Shown: one piece after another, positions 7,422 through 18,419 of the stretch | Position numbering within the stretch: position 1 is the first letter of the stretch | Layout: every line of letters begins with the position of its first letter | Origin: Euzebyales bacterium | GTDB taxonomy: Bacteria; Actinomycetota; Nitriliruptoria; Euzebyales; JAHELV01 | Length of the DNA: 32,865 nucleotides | Reading direction: 5' to 3' | Assembly (NCBI GenBank): GCA_035461305.1 | Contig: DATHVN010000188.1 | Location: forward strand, 1-32,865 | Notes under the pieces: model-generated | What the model was told of the DNA's origin: nothing | Database searches by the model: none | What the model saw: only the letters and a program-made list of their open reading frames with translations | Translations under genes and position numbers: made by a program

Positions 7422-8663
7422 ATGGCCGATGACGACCGTGCCCGGGCACACGACGTGGTCGTCCTCGGCGCCACCGGCTTCGTCGGCCGCCTTGTCGCCG
7501 CTCACCTGGCGTCACACGCGCCGCCGCACGTGCGGGTCGCGCTGGCGGGCCGGTCCCGCGCGAGGCTGGAGGAGGTCCGCCGCGGCCTCGGTGCCCGCGC
7601 GGTCGACTGGCCCCTGCTGGTCGTCGACGCCACCGATCCCGACGCCGTCGGAGCGATGGCGGCCGACAGTCGGGTCGTCGCCACCACGGTCGGTCCGTAC
7701 GCGCGGTATGGGCTGGCGGTCGTCGATGCGTGTGCCCGCGCCGGCACCGACTACGTCGACCTGACCGGCGAGGTGTTGTTCGTACGGGACGCCATCGACC
7801 GCCACCACGACACCGCCGGTGAGACCGGGGCGCGCATCGTGCACTCGTGCGGGTTCGACTCTGTGCCATCGGATCTCAGTGTCCTCCTCGCCGCCCGGGC
7901 GGCCGCCGGCGACGGCGCGGGCGTGCTCGCCTGGGCGACGCTGGTGCTGCGATCGGCCTCCGGCGGGATGAGCGGCGGCACTGTGGACTCACTGCGCGTG
8001 CAGGTCGACGAGCTGGCCGATGACCCGTCGCAGGCACGGATCGTCGACGATCCCCACGCGCTGAGCCCGGACCGTGCTGCAGAGCTCGATCCCGGCCGCG
8101 AGCACGGCGTCGCCGTCCCGCGATGGGACCCGCAGCTGTGCACGTGGACCGGCCCGTTCGTGATGGCGCCCTACAACACCCGTATCGTGCGACGAAGCAA
8201 CGCGCTGCAGGGATGGGCCTACGGGCGCCGCCTGCGCTATCGAGAGGTCGTGGGGTTCGGCTGCGGCTGGAGGGCTGCGCTGCGTGCGGCGGGCATGGCG
8301 GCTGGCATCGCCGTGGGGCTGGGCGCGATGCGCGTCGGTCCGGCCCGCGCGGTGCTCGATCGCCTGCTCCCCGCACCGGGTGAAGGGCCCGACCGGGCCC
8401 GGCGGGAACGTGGGCACTTCCGCTTCGACCTGCACGCGGCCACTGTGACGGGTGCGCGGTACCGGGTGCGCTTCGCCGCACGGGGCGATCCCGGTTACGC
8501 GGCGACGTCGGTGATGATGGGTGAGTGCGCGCTGGCGCTGGTCGTCGACCGGGCGGCGCTGCCCGACGCCGCGGGCGTGCTGACCCCGGCGACCGGGATC
8601 GGGGTCGTGCTCGCGGACCGGCTGCGCGCGGTCGGCTTCGACATTGCCGTCGAGCGGGTGTAG
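7422..8663 (+). CDS. Saccharopine dehydrogenase-like oxidoreductase, trans-acting enoyl reductase family
   Basis: A 413-aa NAD(P)-dependent reductase related to mycobacterial Rv2449c and Rv2953; Rv2953 reduces enoyl intermediates in phenolic glycolipid and DIM synthesis. The Rossmann motif is VVLGATGFVGRLVA. Family landmarks follow: LAGRSRARLE, TTVGPYARYGLAVVDACA, AGTDYVDLTGE, CGFDSVPSDL, APYNTRIVRRSNALQGWAYG, RRERGHFRFDLHAATVTGAR and GVLTPATGIG. Length is normal. The ATG at 7422 is preferred over a GTG 3 nt earlier. A lipid-modifying role is inferred; no polyketide synthase is in the window. The gene is convergent with a broken sulfotransferase 9 bp away. Confidence 0.88.
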   Translation: MADDDRARAHDVVVLGATGFVGRLVAAHLASHAPPHVRVALAGRSRARLEEVRRGLGARAVDWPLLVVDATDPDAVGAMAADSRVVATTVGPYARYGLAVVDACARAGTDYVDLTGEVLFVRDAIDRHHDTAGETGARIVHSCGFDSVPSDLSVLLAARAAAGDGAGVLAWATLVLRSASGGMSGGTVDSLRVQVDELADDPSQARIVDDPHALSPDRAAELDPGREHGVAVPRWDPQLCTWTGPFVMAPYNTRIVRRSNALQGWAYGRRLRYREVVGFGCGWRAALRAAGMAAGIAVGLGAMRVGPARAVLDRLLPAPGEGPDRARRERGHFRFDLHAATVTGARYRVRFAARGDPGYAATSVMMGECALALVVDRAALPDAAGVLTPATGIGVVLADRLRAVGFDIAVERV

Positions 8664-8672
8664 CGACAGCGG

Positions 8673-9112
8673 TCACTCGCCGGCAGCGTCGGCGACCAGG
8701 TCGAACAGCGCGTGCTGCTCGGCGTAGCCGACCTCGTCGAGCGTGAACGCCGGCCAGTGCTCGTGGATCGCCGGCAGGACCTTCGCCGGGTCGCGGATCA
8801 GGAAGGTGTGGGTGAACCGGGACAGGAAGTCATCGTCGAGCATGTGCGTGACGTGGTGCGCGAAGTCCTTGATGAACACCGGGCCCTCGGCGACCGACGC
8901 GGAGCATGCGCCACACCGACGCCGACGTCAGCCTGGCACCGTCTCGATGCGTGCTCCCGCGGGCTGCGCGCTCCTCCCCGGCGTACCAGGCCGCACCGAA
9001 CGGTTCATGGAAGCATCGGTGGTCGCCACGCTCGCGCATCATCCGCTCGAACGCCGTCGACGTCGACCGCGGGACGCCCCCACAGGGCGAGGATGCGGTG
9101 GCTGGGCTTCAC
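8673..9112 (-). pseudogene. Decayed sulfotransferase-family gene
   Basis: Three frames join into a P-loop sulfotransferase-like N-terminal half. The first frame starts GTG (9112) with HRILALWG. An extra base in the C run at 9077-9081 shifts to [17 protein letters not shown] and [14 protein letters not shown] second shift near 8900 leads to [37 protein letters not shown] and [18 protein letters not shown] followed by a stop. The C-terminal third of the family is absent. Restoring the first shift gives [14 protein letters not shown], the usual PAPS-binding start. A TACGAT hexamer 8 nt before the GTG suggests a former leaderless promoter. Confidence 0.75.
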
Positions 9113-9214
9113 GCCGCCTGATCGTACGCAGGGATCACCGGCGCAAACCCCTCGTTGGTCGGCCAAGCCACTGGGCCGCCGTTTGCCGAGTACGGGCGGC
9201 AAGGCGATAGAAAA

Positions 9215-9235
9215 CTTGAGCGCAACATGCTCAGA
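9215..9235 (+). promoter_or_regulatory. HAIR-like HspR operator
   Basis: CTTGAGC-N7-GCTCAGA resembles the HAIR consensus CTTGAGT-N7-ACTCAAG to which HspR binds. The left arm matches at six of seven bases and the right arm at four or five. It sits directly upstream of the best -35 element for dnaK, in an operon that encodes HspR, fitting negative autoregulation. Confidence 0.75.
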
Positions 9236-9239
9236 CTTC

Positions 9240-9267
9240 TTGCCGCCATGCACCACGCTGCTACTCT
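9240..9267 (+). promoter_or_regulatory. Candidate dnaK promoter
   Basis: TTGCCG (9240-9245), a 16-nt spacer and TACTCT (9262-9267) form a sigma-70-like promoter about 45 nt before the dnaK ATG. The HAIR-like site ends 4 nt upstream of the -35, so bound HspR would block polymerase. Confidence 0.5.
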
Positions 9268-9311
9268 GTGTGCAGGTTCAATGTAGTAGTCGGACGACAA
9301 GGAATGCATCC

Positions 9312-11164
<1,853 letters not shown>

Positions 11165-11168
<4 letters not shown>

Positions 11169-11773
11169 CCGACGCACCCAAGGACCATGACGCCGGCGCG
11201 GCCGACGCACAGACCGCGCCGGACGGCGCCGCTGGCGAGACGGCCGTCGACGGCCAGCCGGTGACCGGGTCCGATGGTGCCGACGCGAGCGGCGGCCAGG
11301 TCGACCCGGCGCTGGCCGGGGTCACGGCGGCGCTCGAGCAGGTGACGCGTGAGCGCGACACCTACCTGGACCACCTGCGGCGCGAGCGCGCGGAGTTCGA
11401 GAACTTCCGCCGGCGCAGCCAGAAGGAGCGCATGGAGGCGCTCGATCGTGGTGCCGAGGCGCTCGCCGTGCAGCTGCTGAGCGTGCTCGACAACTTCGGC
11501 TACGTGCTCGAGGCCGCCAAGGACGCCGACGACGCCGTCGCCAAGGGCGTCCGCATGGTCCACACTGAGTTGCGGGAGGTCCTCGAGCGCGCAGGCCTCG
11601 AGGACGTGCCCGGCGTCGACGCGCCGTTCGACCCGACCTGGCACGACGCCGTCATGCAGGTCGACGGCGAGACGACGGACGACGGCGAGCCCAGGGTGGC
11701 GCAGGTGCTGCGCAACGGCTACCGCTTCAAGGGACGGGTTCTGCGGCCGGCAACGGTCGCCGTCACCCAGTAG
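11165..11773 (+). CDS. grpE: Nucleotide exchange factor GrpE
   Basis: Exchanges ADP for ATP on DnaK; acts as a dimer. The 202-aa chain has an Ala/Asp/Gly-rich disordered N-terminus (about 1-50), a coiled-coil helix with [20 protein letters not shown], and the C-terminal beta domain with [15 protein letters not shown] and [18 protein letters not shown]. It starts with GTG inside the dnaK stop (GTGA), so the two are translationally coupled. An AGGAGG that belongs to dnaJ follows its stop. Confidence 0.96.
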
Positions 11774-11781
11774 GAGGTCAG

Positions 11782-12954
11782 GTGAGCCAGCGCGACTACG
11801 TCGAGAAGGACTACTACCGTGCGCTCGGCGTCGACGAGAAGGCTGAGCAGGCCGAGATCGCGAAGGCCTACCGCCGGCTCGCGCGCGAGCTGCACCCGGA
11901 CGCCAACCCGGACAACCCCGACGCCGAGACCCGGTTCAAGGAGGTCAGCGAGGCCTACTCGGTCCTGTCGAACCCCGAGAAGCGCGCCGAGTACGACAAG
12001 GTGCGCCAACTCGTCGGCAGCGGCGCCTTCGCCGGCGGCTTCCCGGGGGGCGGCTTCCCGCCCCCGGGTGGCGGCTTCCCGCCCCCGGGTGGCGGTGGGC
12101 AGACGTTCGACCTGTCGGACCTGCTGGGCGGCCTGTTCGGGCAGGGGCAGCCGCAGGGCGGCAGCCCGTTCGGCCGGCAGCGCGGGGCGCAGCCCAGCGC
12201 CCGCGGACGGGACCTCGAGACCGACCTGACGCTCTCGTTCGAGGACGCGATGGCGGGCGTCACCACGACGTTGCGCATCAACGGCAACGCCGCGTGCTCG
12301 ACCTGCGGCGGCTCGGGAGCGCGGCCCGGGACCAGCCCCCAGGTCTGCCAGGTGTGCCGTGGCACCGGCGCGATCGCCCGCGACCAGGGAATGTTCAGCT
12401 TCTCGGAGCCGTGCGACACGTGCGGGGGCTCCGGTCGTGTGATCCCCGACCCGTGCCCCGCGTGTGGCGGGACCGGCGTCGAGCGTCGATCCCGCGAGAT
12501 CCGTGCCCGTATCCCAGCAGGCGTCAAGGACGGCGCGAGGATCCGGCTGAAGGGCAAGGGCGAGCCAGGCCCGCCCGGCGGTGTGCCCGGGGACCTGTTC
12601 GTCAAGGTCCACGTCACGCCACATGAGATCTTCGACCGACGCGACGACGACCTGCTGCTGCGGTTGCCCGTGACGTTCGCCGAGGCGGCGCTCGGCACCA
12701 GGGTGACCGTGCCGACCCTCGATGGCCCGGTCACGCTCAAGGTGCCGGCCGGCACCGAGTCGGGACGCACCCTGCGGGTCCGCGACCGCGGCGTGCCGAC
12801 GCGCAAGGGCGGGCATGGCGACCTGCTCGTGACGATCGACGTCGCCGTGCCGCGCAAGCTGACGCGCACACAGCGCAAGATGCTCGAGGACTTCGCCGCG
12901 ACGGACGACGGTGACGTCCGTGCGCACCTCGACAGGTACATGACCGCATCATGA
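11782..12954 (+). CDS. dnaJ: Co-chaperone DnaJ (Hsp40, type I)
   Basis: Stimulates the DnaK ATPase and delivers substrates. The 390-aa chain has a J domain (about 10-75) with the essential HPD near residue 38, a Gly/Phe-rich linker, a zinc domain with four CxxCxGxG repeats ([32 protein letters not shown]), and the beta-sandwich substrate domains. It starts with GTG, preceded by AGGAGG at 11772-11777. The Gly/Phe region carries an unusual proline-bearing heptad repeat (GGFPPPG twice). As the copy linked to dnaK and hspR it corresponds to actinobacterial DnaJ1. Confidence 0.96.
   Translation: MSQRDYVEKDYYRALGVDEKAEQAEIAKAYRRLARELHPDANPDNPDAETRFKEVSEAYSVLSNPEKRAEYDKVRQLVGSGAFAGGFPGGGFPPPGGGFPPPGGGGQTFDLSDLLGGLFGQGQPQGGSPFGRQRGAQPSARGRDLETDLTLSFEDAMAGVTTTLRINGNAACSTCGGSGARPGTSPQVCQVCRGTGAIARDQGMFSFSEPCDTCGGSGRVIPDPCPACGGTGVERRSREIRARIPAGVKDGARIRLKGKGEPGPPGGVPGDLFVKVHVTPHEIFDRRDDDLLLRLPVTFAEAALGTRVTVPTLDGPVTLKVPAGTESGRTLRVRDRGVPTRKGGHGDLLVTIDVAVPRKLTRTQRKMLEDFAATDDGDVRAHLDRYMTAS
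12049..12090 (+). repeat. Two exact 21-bp tandem repeats in dnaJ
   Basis: 12049-12069 and 12070-12090 are identical and encode GGFPPPG twice in the Gly/Phe linker, preceded by a related GGFPGG unit. Such in-frame repeats can change copy number by slippage without breaking the gene. Confidence 0.9.
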
Positions 12955-12967
12955 TCCCGCTTCCGCC

Positions 12968-13360
12968 ATGACCCTCGACGCCGGCGTCTACATCATCTCG
13001 GTCGCGGCTGAGCTCGCCGGCGTGCATCCGCAGACGCTGCGGACCTACGAACGGAAGGGCCTGGTGACGCCCAAACGGACCGCGGGCGGCACCCGCCGCT
13101 ACTCCGAGCGCGACGTGTCGCGCGTGCAGCTGATCCAGCAGCTGACGCAGGAGGAGGGCATCAACCTGGCGGGTGTCCTGCGCATTCTCGAGCTCGAGGA
13201 CCAGATCGAGCGTCTCGAACGCCAGCTCGAACGCAGCAGGCGCGAGACCGAACGTGTGCGCGAAGCATCGCGCGAGGCTCTTCGCGAGGCGCACCGCCGC
13301 GCCTCGACCGAGCTGGTCCTGTACCGGCAGACCCAGATCGAACGGCTCCGGGAGTCCTGA
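12968..13360 (+). CDS. hspR: Heat-shock repressor HspR (MerR family)
   Basis: Transcriptional repressor of the Hsp70 operon that binds HAIR sites, with DnaK as co-repressor in characterised actinobacteria. The 130-aa product has a MerR-type winged helix: VYIISVAAELAGVHPQTLRT then YERKGLVTPKRTAGGTRRYS, followed by a basic/acidic coiled coil (about residues 78-125) rich in Arg and Glu for dimerisation. It begins 13 bp after dnaJ. Its presence with the HAIR-like site at 9215-9235 closes a negative feedback loop. The coiled-coil tail is unusually Arg-rich and ends TQIERLRES. Confidence 0.95.
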   Translation: MTLDAGVYIISVAAELAGVHPQTLRTYERKGLVTPKRTAGGTRRYSERDVSRVQLIQQLTQEEGINLAGVLRILELEDQIERLERQLERSRRETERVREASREALREAHRRASTELVLYRQTQIERLRES

Positions 13361-13508
13361 TCTCAGGCCCCGGCGCGGCCCGCACCCATCGCACTGTCCA
13401 CCGGTACGACGTCATCGACGGGTGGACCATGCCATGGACGGCGGGTCGCCGCCGGCATCGGCCGTTCGGTCACGACGGCGACGAATCAAGACCCATGTCA
13501 TGCCCATT

Positions 13509-13533
13509 GCCCCGATCGGACAACGATCGGGGC
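13509..13533. terminator. Hairpin downstream of the dnaK operon
   Basis: A perfect 10-bp stem (13509-13518 with 13524-13533) closes a GACAA loop. No T tract follows. It lies 150 bp past hspR and about 77 bp before the lipoprotein start, so it may end the operon transcript or sit in the leader of the next gene. The rest of 13361-13609 shows nothing else recognisable. Confidence 0.55.
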
Positions 13534-13609
13534 GCCCGTGGTGACCTACGGTCAGCGCCGTAGCACCCACCCGGCGTATGAGCCCGAAACACCCGCGGGG
13601 TCTGACCTG

Positions 13610-14458
13610 ATGAACCACTGGATGCGCACACGCACGATCCGCATGATCGGCTTCCTGTTCGGACTGAGCCTCGTGCTCACGGCGTGTGACGCGGAGGACC
13701 TGCTGGCGTTGCTCGACGGCGGCGTGGCGGACCAGGGCCCTGCCGCCGAGGCGGCCGCCGGTGACGATGTTGCGGAGGATGCTGACGCCGCTGAGGACAG
13801 CGGCGAGACCACCGATGAGGGCGATGCCGCGGAGGGCAAGTCCGAGGATCGCGAGTTCCAGTGCCGCAGGGACGACGTCAGGGAGGCGGACAAGGCTGGC
13901 ACCGAGGATGCCGGCGACGACCCGTCCGCCGCCGCCGACGGTGGTGGCGCTCCTGCCAGGGCTTCTGCCGACCGTGACGGTGCGAAGGACAGCGACGACG
14001 CCGACACGGGCGGTGACGCGGCGGGGGGCTCCGGCGACAGCCAGGCCAGGAAGCCCAGGCCCGCTCCGGAGGAGAAGGCACCGTCCGGCGGCAACAGCGG
14101 TGGCTCGTCGGGGAACCTGTCGGCGATCGAGCAGGACATCTTCGACCGCCTCAACGCGACCCGTCGCGAGGCCGGCATCAAGGCGCTGACGCCGAGCGCC
14201 GAGATCTCGCGCGGCGCGCGGTCGTGGTCGTGCGACATGGCAGCCAGGGGCAACTTCCGCCACGCCGACCTCCGTGCGGCCGGCGTGTACGGCGAGAACA
14301 TCGCGTGGGGCCAGCGCTCCGCCGCCGAGGTGCACCAGGGCTGGATGAACTCGTCCGGGCACCGCGACAACCGGATGAGCTCACGGTGGGCCGAGTACGG
14401 CGTCGGCGTCTGCGAGAACAGCAACGGCCGCCTGTACTTCACGGAGCGCTTCCGCTAG
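13610..14458 (+). CDS. CAP/SCP-domain lipoprotein with acidic linker
   Basis: Exported protein of 282 aa. Signal peptide MNHWMRTRTIRMIGFLFGLS is followed by the lipobox LTAC (Cys26), so it is predicted to be membrane-anchored outside the cell. Residues about 27-165 are a low-complexity Ala/Asp/Glu/Gly/Ser linker with one isolated Cys (EFQCRRDD). The C-terminal 115 residues are a CAP (SCP/PR-1) domain: IFDRLNATRREAGI, GENIAWGQRSAAEVHQGWMN, SSGHRDNRMSSRWAEYGVGV and a final YFTERF. Bacterial CAP proteins are secreted, with roles mostly unsettled. An upstream in-frame GTG would bury the signal peptide. Two hairpins follow the stop. Confidence 0.88.
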   Translation: MNHWMRTRTIRMIGFLFGLSLVLTACDAEDLLALLDGGVADQGPAAEAAAGDDVAEDADAAEDSGETTDEGDAAEGKSEDREFQCRRDDVREADKAGTEDAGDDPSAAADGGGAPARASADRDGAKDSDDADTGGDAAGGSGDSQARKPRPAPEEKAPSGGNSGGSSGNLSAIEQDIFDRLNATRREAGIKALTPSAEISRGARSWSCDMAARGNFRHADLRAAGVYGENIAWGQRSAAEVHQGWMNSSGHRDNRMSSRWAEYGVGVCENSNGRLYFTERFR

Positions 14459-14477
14459 GACGCCCTACCCCCCACGA

Positions 14478-14515
14478 CCGACGGCCCTGTTCTGCTCCCG
14501 CGGCGGGGCCGTCGG
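14478..14515. terminator. Hairpin 1 between the CAP lipoprotein and aceA
   Basis: A 10-bp stem (14478-14487 with 14506-14515) encloses an 18-nt loop, 20 bp after the lipoprotein stop. Confidence 0.6.
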
Positions 14516-14524
14516 CGTTGGATG

Positions 14525-14560
14525 ACGGACGGCCGGGACCACGCGGTCCCGGCCGTCCGT
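14525..14560. terminator. Strong hairpin 2, bidirectional terminator for the lipoprotein and aceA
   Basis: A perfect 16-bp stem (14525-14540 with 14545-14560) around ACGC. It lies between two convergent genes and is the strongest hairpin in the window. The lack of a T tract is common in actinobacteria. Confidence 0.85.
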
Positions 14561-14601
14561 GGTCACCCAACCTCCGGTTCGGCGGCGACCCGTCGGGGGC
14601 G

Positions 14602-15894
14602 TCACGCGGCGTGGAACTGCTCCTCCTCGGTGGAGCCGTGCATGGCCAGCGTCGACGCGGTGCCGCCGGTGACGGTCTGTGCGATCCGGTCGAAGTAGCT
14701 GGCGCCGACCTCGCGCTGGTGGCGCGTGGCCGTGTAGCCCTGCGACTCCAGCTCGAACTCGTGCTGCTGCAGCGCGACGTAGGCCGACATGTGGTCGGAG
14801 GCGTACCCGCGTGCGAGCTCGAACATCGACGCGTTCAGCGCGTGGAAGCCGGCCAGGGTCACGAACTGGAAGCGGTAGCCCATCTCGCCCAGCTCGCGCT
14901 GGAAATCGGCGATGACGTCGTCGTCGAGCTGCGCTTTCCAGTTGAAGGACGGGGAGCAGTTGTACGCGAGGCGCTTGCCCGGGAACTCGGCATGGATGGC
15001 GTCGGCGAACTTGCGCGCCTCGGCCAGCTCCGGGGTCGACGTCTCGAGCCACAGCAGGTCCGCGTAGGGCGCGTACGCAAGTCCCCGGGCGATGCCCGCC
15101 TCCAGGCCGTTGCGCACATCGTAGAAGCCCTCCGGGGTGCGGGTGCCTGTCAGGAAGACCCGGTCGCGGGGGTCGACGTCGCTGGTGATGAGTGTCGCCG
15201 CCTGCGCATCGGTCCTGGCGACCAACAGTGTCGATACGCCGGCCACGTCGGCGGCCAGCCGCGCTGCCGCGAGGGTCCGGACGTGCTGGCTGGTCGGCAC
15301 CAGCACCTTTCCACCCATGTGCCCGCACTTCTTCTCACTGGCCAGCTGATCCTCGAAGTGCAGTCCGGCGGCGCCGGCCTCGATCATGCCCAGTGCCAGC
15401 TCGTAGGCGTTCAAGGCCCCGCCGAAGCCCGCCTCGCAGTCGGCGACGATCGGCGCGAGCCAGTAGCGGTCCGTGTCGCCCTCGAGCGCGGCGATCTGGT
15501 CGGCGCGGCGCAGCGCCGAGTTGATGCGACGCACCAGCATCGGGGCGCTGTTCACGGGATACAGGCTCTGGTCGGGGTAGGTGTTGCCCGACAGGTTGGC
15601 GTCGCCGGCGACCTGCCAGCCCGACAGGTAGATCGCCTGCAGCCCGGCCTTGACCATCTGGACCGCCTGGTTGCCGGTCATCGCGCCCAGCGCCCGGACG
15701 GGCTCGTAAGCCGCGAGCAGCTCCCACAGCCGCTCGGCCCCCGCGCGCGCGAGGCTGTGCTCTACGTGGACCGACCCCCGGAGCGCGATGACGTCTTCTG
15801 CGGTGTAGTCACGCTGGATGCCGGCCCACCGGGGGTCCGTCTCCCACTCTGTCCGCAGCGCATCGGCGTCGCTACGGTGTGCGATCTCGTCCAT
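14602..15894 (-). CDS. aceA: Isocitrate lyase
   Basis: Cleaves isocitrate to succinate and glyoxylate, the first step of the glyoxylate shunt used on acetate and fatty acids. The 430-aa chain has the length of the short prokaryotic form. The catalytic loop is KKCGHMGGK with Cys190. Other landmarks are [31 protein letters not shown] and [10 protein letters not shown]. The ATG at 15894 has GAGGAG 6 nt upstream; a longer open frame to 16686 only reflects the antisense of the regulator gene. It is divergent from a RamB-type regulator, as expected for acetate-responsive control. No malate synthase gene is visible. Confidence 0.97.
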   Translation of the reverse strand: MDEIAHRSDADALRTEWETDPRWAGIQRDYTAEDVIALRGSVHVEHSLARAGAERLWELLAAYEPVRALGAMTGNQAVQMVKAGLQAIYLSGWQVAGDANLSGNTYPDQSLYPVNSAPMLVRRINSALRRADQIAALEGDTDRYWLAPIVADCEAGFGGALNAYELALGMIEAGAAGLHFEDQLASEKKCGHMGGKVLVPTSQHVRTLAAARLAADVAGVSTLLVARTDAQAATLITSDVDPRDRVFLTGTRTPEGFYDVRNGLEAGIARGLAYAPYADLLWLETSTPELAEARKFADAIHAEFPGKRLAYNCSPSFNWKAQLDDDVIADFQRELGEMGYRFQFVTLAGFHALNASMFELARGYASDHMSAYVALQQHEFELESQGYTATRHQREVGASYFDRIAQTVTGGTASTLAMHGSTEEEQFHAA

Positions 15895-15954
15895 GCAGTG
15901 CTCCTCACTTCGCGGAGCCGCGCTGACGCGAACCCCTGAACAGTCATGGCAACC

Positions 15955-15989
15955 TATAGTGTTGTTGTGAGATGCTTGGCATACCAAGC
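15955..15989 (+). promoter_or_regulatory. aceA-ramB divergent control region: TATAGT and inverted repeat
   Basis: The 111-bp intergenic region contains TATAGT (15955-15960), a good -10 for ramB with a leader of about 40 nt. It also contains a perfect inverted repeat GCTTGGCATACCAAGC (15974-15989) just downstream, where a bound protein would block ramB transcription. It does not match the Corynebacterium RamB consensus closely, so it is a candidate operator only. Confidence 0.5.
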
Positions 15990-16005
15990 CGGACCTGGAG
16001 CAACA

Positions 16006-17472
16006 ATGACGGATCTTGCGGTTACCGCTGAGTATGTCGGAAGTTCGCGGCTGGATACCCTCGTCTTCGGCCAGCGCCTCCGTCACGTGCGGCAGGAACG
16101 GGGGCTCACGTTGAACGAGCTCGGTGACCTCGTTGGTCGGCGGGCGCCGTACCTGTCCCGGCTCGAGAACGGCAAGCGCGAGCCGACGCTGTCGCTGATC
16201 GGTGCGCTCGCGGACGCCCTCGAGGTCACGCCGGCGGACCTGCTGGATCCGATGCCACCGTCCCGGCGTGCCGAGCTCGAGGTCGCGCTGGACCGCGCGC
16301 AGGACGACCCGCTGTACCGGCGGCTGGGGCTCAACGGGTTCCCGCTGTCGCGCAGGGTCGACGACGACGTGCTCGAGCACGTCATCGCGCTCTTCACCGA
16401 GCTGCGCCGCGTGAGCTCCGTGCGGGCGCAGACGCCCGAGGAGGCGCGCAAGCACAACGCGCAGCTGCGGGCGATGATGCGCGAGCGCGACAACTACTTC
16501 GCCGACATCGAGGCCTCGGCACGCGAGGCGCTCGATGCCGTCCACTACGCCGGCGACGGGCACCTGACGGCGCGGATCATCGACGACCTGGCGTCGCACT
16601 TCGGCTTCCGCGTCACGGCCGTGCCGCGGCTGCCCAGCGGCCTGCGCTCTCTGGCCGACCTGCGCAACGGGCGGCTGTTCGTCCACGAGCGCGAGCGCGT
16701 GGGGACCCTCATGTCACGCTCGATCGTCGCGCAGTCGCTCGGCCACTTCGCACTGGGCCACGGTGATCCCGCGAGCTTCGGCGAGTTCCTTCAGCAGCGC
16801 GTGGAGGCCAACTACTTCGCGGGGGCGCTGCTCGTGCCCGAGTCGTCGTCCGTGCCGTACCTGCAGCGGGCCAAGGACGCCCACGACCTGTGCATCGAGG
16901 ATCTCGCCGAACACTTCTTCGTGTCGTACGAGATGGCGGCGCACCGCTTCACGAACCTCGCCACCCGTCACCTCGGCATCGCCACGCACTTCCTCCGCTC
17001 CGACGCGGAGGGCGTGATCTGGAAGGCCTACGAGAACAACGGCGTGCCGTTCCCGGCCGACCCCGACGGTGCGATCGAGGGCCAGCGGGTGTGCCGGCGC
17101 TGGGGCACGCGGCGCGTGTTCGAGTCCGACCAGCTGCGGACCGTCCGCCACCAGTACACCGACACGCCGGCGGGGACGTTCTGGTGCGTCACCGTGCGCG
17201 AGGCCGGGCGTGAGCCCGAGCACGCCGTCACCGTCGGTGTCGGCTTCGGCGACGCCAAACACTTCCGCGGTCGCGAGACCCGGGAGCGCACACTGTCGGG
17301 TTGCCCCGACGAGCCGTGCTGCCGCGAACCCCAGCCGGAGCTCGCCGGTCGCTGGGACGGCCACGCCCGGCCCCTGGCGAGCTCGCACAGTCACGTCCTG
17401 GCAGCGCTGCCGGTTGGCGCGTTCCCTGGCGTCGACATGCCCGAGGTCTACGAGTTCCTCGACACCGCCTGA
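16006..17472 (+). CDS. ramB: RamB-type regulator of acetate metabolism (XRE/IrrE-like)
   Basis: Transcription factor of 488 aa. The N-terminal XRE helix-turn-helix is [20 protein letters not shown] then [19 protein letters not shown] (about residues 20-80). The middle part is the ImmA/IrrE-like region ([31 protein letters not shown]), where the usual HExxH zinc motif reads [10 protein letters not shown]. The C-terminal short-chain-fatty-acyl-regulator domain includes [10 protein letters not shown] and CPDEPCC. This is the architecture of RamB (Rv0465c, near icl in Mycobacterium). GGAG lies 5 nt before the ATG. Divergence from aceA supports control of isocitrate lyase and itself. Confidence 0.92.
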   Translation: MTDLAVTAEYVGSSRLDTLVFGQRLRHVRQERGLTLNELGDLVGRRAPYLSRLENGKREPTLSLIGALADALEVTPADLLDPMPPSRRAELEVALDRAQDDPLYRRLGLNGFPLSRRVDDDVLEHVIALFTELRRVSSVRAQTPEEARKHNAQLRAMMRERDNYFADIEASAREALDAVHYAGDGHLTARIIDDLASHFGFRVTAVPRLPSGLRSLADLRNGRLFVHERERVGTLMSRSIVAQSLGHFALGHGDPASFGEFLQQRVEANYFAGALLVPESSSVPYLQRAKDAHDLCIEDLAEHFFVSYEMAAHRFTNLATRHLGIATHFLRSDAEGVIWKAYENNGVPFPADPDGAIEGQRVCRRWGTRRVFESDQLRTVRHQYTDTPAGTFWCVTVREAGREPEHAVTVGVGFGDAKHFRGRETRERTLSGCPDEPCCREPQPELAGRWDGHARPLASSHSHVLAALPVGAFPGVDMPEVYEFLDTA

Positions 17473-17483
17473 GCGCGCGCCCG

Positions 17484-18245
17484 TCACGTGTCGCCGCCCT
17501 GCCGGGCGATCGGCGGCGGTGCGTGGAAGTCCCACGCACGGAACAGCACCGCGTGCGCGACCCCCATCGCCCTGCCCTGCTGCCCGGTGATGGCGATCAG
17601 CATCTGGCGGGGCGGTGGATGGCCGGGGATGCCGGCCGGGTAGCCGCCGTGGGCCTCCAACGACGCGATGCCGCGCTCCAGCGGCGCGCCGGTAACGTCG
17701 ACGCCGTGGGTCGGGCGCGGGTCACCGGACACCAGCAGCCAGCGCGGGGACCACGGCTCGAGCTCCTCTGCGATCAGCTCGGGAAACACCCAGCGGTTGC
17801 CCGCGTCGCGCAGGGCGTCGAGGGTCGCGAGCCCGGCCACGCGGTGGTCGGCCTGGTTGAGCCCGGCCACGAACTCGATCTCCCAGGAGCCCGACACCAC
17901 TGCGTCCGGCCAGAAGGTGCGGATCCGTCGCGCGATGTCACGTCGCAGGTCGAGGCTGTACTCGAGCACGCCGTCGGGGTGTCCAGGAACTCCACGCCGC
18001 GACACCGACGGCCTCCGAGCCGGTGAGCTGCTCCCTTACGCGCATGGGACCGGTCCGCTCCGGCGGGCTGTTGTCCATCCCCGCCTCGCCGCGGGTCAGC
18101 AGCAGGTAGGCGACGTCGATGCCCCGTGCGGTCCAGGCCCCGATCGCGGCAGACGTGCCGCACTCGATGTCGTCGGGATGCGCCACCACGCACAGGACGC
18201 GACGGAAGGCGTCCTCGGGAACGGTGGGATCGTTGCAGCCGTCAT
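17484..18245 (-). pseudogene. PIG-L/LmbE-type deacetylase broken by three frameshifts
   Basis: Zinc-dependent N-acetylglucosamine-type deacetylase (MshB/LmbE family). The start at 18245 is well formed, with AGGAG 8 nt upstream, reading MTAATIPPFP. A 1-bp loss near 18220 leads to the frame RRVLCVVAHPDDIECGTSAA and LLLTRGEAGMDNSPPE. Another near 18000 gives VEFLD, and a third near 17980 gives HPDGVLEYSLDLRRDIARRI through to the normal C-terminus. The metal motif HPDD and the later ADHRVAG are intact. Three single-base losses restore an exact 254-aa protein, so indel errors in the assembly are as plausible as recent decay. Confidence 0.82.
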
Positions 18246-18419
18246 CGTGATGCTCCTGGTCGCGGATCGGTCGCGCCGTCGAACGACGGGCACCGGCGAG
18301 CCGTCAGGCGACGCCCGGTGGGGACCATCCCATCGCGCTGCGATGGCACGCAACGTCCGCGTGCTGACCCGACCCGCCCCTCGGGCGACCTCGCCGGTCC
18401 GGCGCTGCCACCACGGCGC

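Noticed and set aside
13538-13610. Upstream GTG start for the CAP lipoprotein
   Set aside because: It would place 24 residues before the signal peptide; the hydrophobic segment and lipobox fit the ATG at 13610.
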